The translations under genes were made by a program, and so were the position numbers. The notes beneath the pieces are model-generated. The model was not told where the DNA came from. It saw only the letters and a program-made list of their open reading frames with translations, and ran no database searches. Positions 60,745 to 64,000 of a stretch of 64,000 nt of DNA are shown here, piece by piece. The stretch is from an uncultured Bacilli bacterium (GTDB lineage Bacteria > Bacillota_I > Bacilli_A > RF39 > UBA660): positions 1 to 64,000 of the forward strand of contig CANQSQ010000001.1 of the NCBI GenBank assembly GCA_947626565.1, given 5' to 3'. Position 1 is the first letter of the stretch, and each line of letters starts with the position of its first letter.

Positions 60745-62454
60745 CTATTTTTTTACTCTGATGCGCCAAAAATATTTGTATAGTTTTTCTTCTTCTGGTA
60801 TTTCAGAAACTAATTTATATTTAATACCTTTGTCTCTTAAAACATATTGATATCCATAATGGTCTGGAATTATTTCGATGGTTAAATCTTCGGTACTACG
60901 CATTTCAGCTAAGTCTCTATCAATATCATTAAAAACGCGATAGGTTTCTTCTGTCACATATAAAAAAGGAATGATATTAATTACTAATATTAATAAAGGA
61001 ATATAATTAAGGTAAGTTAAAAAGTGATGTTTATAATATTTAGTCATGTAAACAGCTAATATTAAAGTTCCAAGTGGTATAAGATAAAATTGAGGAACAT
61101 ACCTAGCCCACCAACATTCGCCTACCATAAGCATTGTAATAATTATAGCGGCTAATGGAATAAAAATATATTTTACTTTGTCTTTTTCCTTTCTTAGTAA
61201 AATGACAAAAGATGGAATAAATAATATTATAAATAAAATTAAAGATAAAGTAAAGTATGGACCAAAGCCCCCTATTCTAGTATCGGGACTATATAATTCC
61301 GTTACTTCGGATTTATAAATTTTAAATGGTAATTTTAATTTAGGTTTATTTCTTTCGTAAGTTGTATTTTCAGTTCTAGAAAATAAAGCATAAGTAAACT
61401 TTTCGAAAGAAGACATTTTATTAAAGGCTTTAGGTTCCATTTTGGTAACTATATCAATTTTATCTTTACCAATTAAAGGATAAAGAGGATTATGATGATC
61501 AATTGTATTTTTTATATAAGAAGAAGATCCTACTAAGGCAATGGCAGTTAAATAAATAATAACAAAATAAAGCGTAATTTTTTTAAAGTTAGGTAAAAAG
61601 TTTTTGTTTTTATGATATTTAATTAACCAGTAAAAGTAAAAAATGGCCGCAATGACACCAGAACACATTAAACCAGTAAATTTTAAATTAGAGAAAATAA
61701 TCGCAATTGTTCCTAAAGAAAGCCATAGCTTAGTATCAGGTTTAGAGAGTGGATTTACATAAAATAAAAGTAATAATTCAATTAGAAAACAAATACCAAG
61801 TAAGCCATCAAGATAGTAAGAGAAAAATTGACCTAAAACGATGGGATTTAAGGTTAATAATAATGAGAAAATAATAGTCCATTTTTTAGAAAAAATTTTA
61901 CTTAAAACATTATAAGATAAAATTAAGACCATAAGGGTTAAAATAATTGTTACAGCTTTGCCAGCTTCAATGTTATCAGTTAAATTGTACATTAAAGCGC
62001 CAATTATCCAAGTAGCTTTAGGATAGTGTTCAATCCAAATATCTACTTTTGATTTCTCATTTATAGGTATAACAGTAGTATGGTCTTGTTGAAAATCACG
62101 AGCTGATTCATAAAGAGGATTCCAACCTTCTTTCATAAAAGCAATGGCTGTTTTATGATAAGCATTACCATCATAAGTTAAGTCATAAGTTTTAGCTGAA
62201 AAAAATGGTAAGGCAACTACTAAGAAAAGATAAAGACAAATTAAGATAAGAGGCTTTTCTTTTTTAGAATTAATATAGAGAATGGGAAGAATAATAGAAA
62301 TTGTTTCAATGAAACCTAAAACATGATTTACATTTAATAACTGCGTAATAGAATATAAAACTAAAGCAGATAAAAAATATAAACACAACATAAAAAATAA
62401 ACTCATCGAGTTTGTAGAAAATAAGTTTTCAGTAAGATTATTTTTTTTAGGCAT
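60745..62454 (-). CDS. GT-C-like membrane glycosyltransferase
   Basis: 569 residues, about 11-12 membrane helices. The first large loop contains DLTYDGNAYHKTAIAFMKEGWNPLYESARDFQ and DIWIEHYPKATWIIG, shared with the membrane half of the 56297-58591 fusion but without its HAD domain. LLTLNPIVLGQFFSYYLDGLLG is the same as NPVSLCQLRTFYVDAAL in the paralog, and the C-terminal extracytoplasmic tail is about 55 residues. Likely a polyprenyl-phosphate-sugar GT-C. AAAGGAGAC precedes the ATG. Confidence 0.75.
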   Translation of the reverse strand: MPKKNNLTENLFSTNSMSLFFMLCLYFLSALVLYSITQLLNVNHVLGFIETISIILPILYINSKKEKPLILICLYLFLVVALPFFSAKTYDLTYDGNAYHKTAIAFMKEGWNPLYESARDFQQDHTTVIPINEKSKVDIWIEHYPKATWIIGALMYNLTDNIEAGKAVTIILTLMVLILSYNVLSKIFSKKWTIIFSLLLTLNPIVLGQFFSYYLDGLLGICFLIELLLLFYVNPLSKPDTKLWLSLGTIAIIFSNLKFTGLMCSGVIAAIFYFYWLIKYHKNKNFLPNFKKITLYFVIIYLTAIALVGSSSYIKNTIDHHNPLYPLIGKDKIDIVTKMEPKAFNKMSSFEKFTYALFSRTENTTYERNKPKLKLPFKIYKSEVTELYSPDTRIGGFGPYFTLSLILFIILFIPSFVILLRKEKDKVKYIFIPLAAIIITMLMVGECWWARYVPQFYLIPLGTLILAVYMTKYYKHHFLTYLNYIPLLILVINIIPFLYVTEETYRVFNDIDRDLAEMRSTEDLTIEIIPDHYGYQYVLRDKGIKYKLVSEIPEEEKLYKYFWRIRVKK

Positions 62455-62490
62455 ATTAAGTCTCCTTTGTATTCATTATTTTAACACATT

Positions 62491-63438
62491 TTAGCGATAT
62501 AATAAACAATATAATTGTGTTAATGTTTTATTTTTTTCAATGGTTCTTCTTAAGAAACCTCGATTGGCATAATATTTATTATCTTTATAGTCAGGGACAT
62601 TTTCTTTAAGATATAAAAAAGCTTCATTAATAAATTTTTGGGCTATCTTTTTATCCTTTTGCATACGTTGTTGAATGGTATAATTAGTAATTATGCGAAC
62701 TGTTAGTTTGTCAATTTTTTCTTTAAGATAGTCTTTATCTTGGGTATAGTTTCTAATGATAGTAATTATTTTTAAAATATCAAAACATCTTTCATCTCTA
62801 ATAGTTGTTTCACTATTACTGTGAATAACATAGTAGTTTAAACATTCATTTACTTTACCTATTTTTTTAGCGGTACATAAAGCTTTTATAATGAAAGGTG
62901 CATCTTCATATTTTAAGTTTTCAACAAATTTAATGTTGTTATCAATTAACATTTTTCTATTATAAAGTTTAGCCCAAGGATTTAAATATTCAGTTATAAT
63001 ATCAGGATTTTCTTTTAAAGAAGAAATAGCAAAATCAGGAGTATGAATTTCTTCAAGAGACTGAGGATATTTTTTATAAAAGTCAGCTATTACTAAATCT
63101 AAAGAATTTTTTTGAGCAGCGGTAAAAAGAACTTCACAAGCAGTAGAAACAAGATAATCATCACTATCTAAAAACATGATATATTGACCAGTTGCTTTTT
63201 CAATACCAAAGTTTCGTGTTTTACCAATTCCTTGATTTTTGTTTTTAAAATATATTAGACGTTTATCAGAAAAGGACTTAATAATTTTTTCCGTTTGGTC
63301 AGTAGAACCATCATTTATAATGATAAACTCTAATTCTTTTTTAGTTTGTGATAGCAAAGAATTTAGACATTTGGAAATATGTTTTTCAGCATTATAAGCA
63401 GGAACAATTATACTTATATCAGGATTATTTTTTTTCAT
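62491..63438 (-). CDS. GT2-family glycosyltransferase
   Basis: A 315-residue soluble GT-A enzyme: ISIIVPAYNAEKHISKCLNSLL, FIIINDGSTDQTEKI, KNQGIGKTRNFGIEKA, and the metal site MFLDSDDYLV. The C-terminal half (EYLNPWAKLYNRKML, YEDAPFIIKAL) is the usual acceptor-side helix set of capsule/teichoic-acid glycosyltransferases. It overlaps the preceding gene end by 14 nt, with AAAGGAGTAG before the ATG. It likely adds one residue to the lipid-linked glycan on the cytoplasmic face. Confidence 0.9.
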   Translation of the reverse strand: MKKNNPDISIIVPAYNAEKHISKCLNSLLSQTKKELEFIIINDGSTDQTEKIIKSFSDKRLIYFKNKNQGIGKTRNFGIEKATGQYIMFLDSDDYLVSTACEVLFTAAQKNSLDLVIADFYKKYPQSLEEIHTPDFAISSLKENPDIITEYLNPWAKLYNRKMLIDNNIKFVENLKYEDAPFIIKALCTAKKIGKVNECLNYYVIHSNSETTIRDERCFDILKIITIIRNYTQDKDYLKEKIDKLTVRIITNYTIQQRMQKDKKIAQKFINEAFLYLKENVPDYKDNKYYANRGFLRRTIEKNKTLTQLYCLLYR

Positions 63439-64000
63439 ATTCTACTCCTTTTTGATCTTTTTCAGTTTCTTTTACTATGTAAAGAGGTCTTCTCTTAACC
63501 TCTAAATAGACTTTAGAAAGATACATTCCCATAACTCCGAAGAAAAATAATTGAACACCACTTGTGAAAATAATGATACAGGCAAGGGATGGCCAACCGG
63601 TAGCAGGATCTCCAAAAATTAAGGTTTTGGCAATAATAACTATAATAGCAATAAAGGCTATTAAACAAAATAGTAAACCAATGAAAGCGGCAAACATAAG
63701 AGGTGCAGTTGAGAAAGCTAGAATACCTTCAAGAGCATACTTAAATAATTTAAAAAAATTAAATTTAGATTTTCCGGCCATTCGTTTGTTAGTTTCAACG
63801 TTAATCCATTTAGTATTAAAGCCAACAAAACTAAAAAGGCCTTTAGAATAACGATTATATTCTTTCATTTCTAAAATAGCATCAACCATTCTTCTTGTCA
63901 TTAAACGGAAATCTCTAGCTCCTGGTACTTGTTTAATAGATGATATTTTTCCAATTAAAATATACCAACATTTAGTGAAAAATTTACGTAGCAGTGAATA
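63425..64000 (-). CDS. Polyprenyl-phosphate GT2 (DPM/GtrB-like), 5' end cut by window edge
   Basis: The frame is open from the right edge (64000) to 63425, giving at least 191 residues. An in-frame ATG at 63901 is not the start, since the edge-side residues SSIKQVPGARDFRLMTRRMVDAIL form the usual GtrB acceptor segment. SFVGFNTKWINVETNKRMAGKSKFN leads to two C-terminal membrane helices (ILAFSTAPLMFAAFIGLLFCLIAFIAIIVI, then a second near the end). It is the second DPM-like enzyme of the window (the other is 47413-48375), so two different lipid-linked sugars may be made. Confidence 0.85.
   Translation of the reverse strand, partial: YSLLRKFFTKCWYILIGKISSIKQVPGARDFRLMTRRMVDAILEMKEYNRYSKGLFSFVGFNTKWINVETNKRMAGKSKFNFFKLFKYALEGILAFSTAPLMFAAFIGLLFCLIAFIAIIVIIAKTLIFGDPATGWPSLACIIIFTSGVQLFFFGVMGMYLSKVYLEVKRRPLYIVKETEKDQKGVEYEKK

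Noticed and set aside
1..64000. Mycoplasma-type code (TGA = Trp)
   Set aside because: Trp codons are TGG throughout the long genes and TGA is used as a stop (for example at 55-57 and 10021-10023).
48001..64000. Island as a capsule locus with a Wzx/Wzy system
   Set aside because: No Wzx flippase or Wzy polymerase is recognisable. The visible exporter is of ABC (TagGH/Wzm-Wzt) type, so I describe it as a generic surface glycopolymer locus.

Overview
The window is very A+T-rich, uses the standard bacterial code (Trp is TGG, TGA serves as a stop), and carries Gram-positive Shine-Dalgarno sites (AGGAGG/AGGTGA type) and sigma-A promoters, many of them extended -10 (TGnTATAAT). YlmH, the ymfF/ymfH pair, a T-box ahead of thrS, a FemX-type aminoacyltransferase, choline-binding-like wall repeats and a TagGH/Wzm-Wzt exporter point to a low-GC Firmicute. 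It is most likely an uncultured gut Bacilli/Mycoplasmatota-related lineage that still has a cell wall. No rRNA, tRNA, CRISPR array or intact insertion sequence is visible. The right edge cuts a glycosyltransferase gene.

Layout. 1-7.6 kb: a truncated HD-domain relic, two orphan genes, a GNAT acetyltransferase operonic with a three-gene ABC exporter, a gene with a Spo0A-C-like domain behind a structured attenuator-like leader, and an N-terminal IS605 TnpB relic. 7.6-10.6 kb: a small orphan gene, then thrS (a short ThrRS with no editing domain) behind a T-box, a coupled 22-codon upstream ORF, a Thr-rich 21-residue mini-ORF with its own consensus promoter and terminator, and a 26-residue single-membrane-segment mini-protein. 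10.6-17.5 kb: accessory genes, namely a tandem pair of HopA1-like proteins with a small partner, a transglutaminase-like protein and a PcfJ-like protein. 17.6-31.1 kb: a TasA-like/SipW-like pair, a ferritin-like protein, ymfF-ymfH, a CDF efflux pump with an HMA metallochaperone and a thioredoxin lipoprotein, an ABC exporter, ylmH, a GH25 lysozyme, a Zn/Cd P-type ATPase with a CzrA-like repressor and its operator, and an M3-like peptidase.

31.1-39.2 kb is an envelope region: an operon of a diacylglycerol kinase-like protein, two membrane proteins and FemX, then two large secreted wall-binding repeat proteins (one with a GH25 domain, one with a C39-like peptidase). 39.3-64 kb is one long surface-glycopolymer island read leftward. 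It holds a pyruvyltransferase fused to an FrhB-type Fe-S protein, a GT2-GT4 fusion, a GT4, a TagGH-like ABC exporter, several GT2 enzymes, five polytopic GT-C-like proteins, an acyltransferase-3 and an SGNH hydrolase. It also holds a decaprenyl-phosphate-phosphoribosyltransferase-like UbiA beside a HAD phosphatase fused to a GT-C membrane domain.

The most notable signals are: (i) the UbiA plus HAD::GT-C module, which suggests a polyprenyl-phosphate-pentose donor feeding a wall glycan in a Bacilli-like organism; (ii) the leader at 7118-7303 with two mutually exclusive hairpins before a receiver-less Spo0A-C-like gene and beside a TnpB relic; (iii) the stacked threonine-related control elements ahead of thrS.
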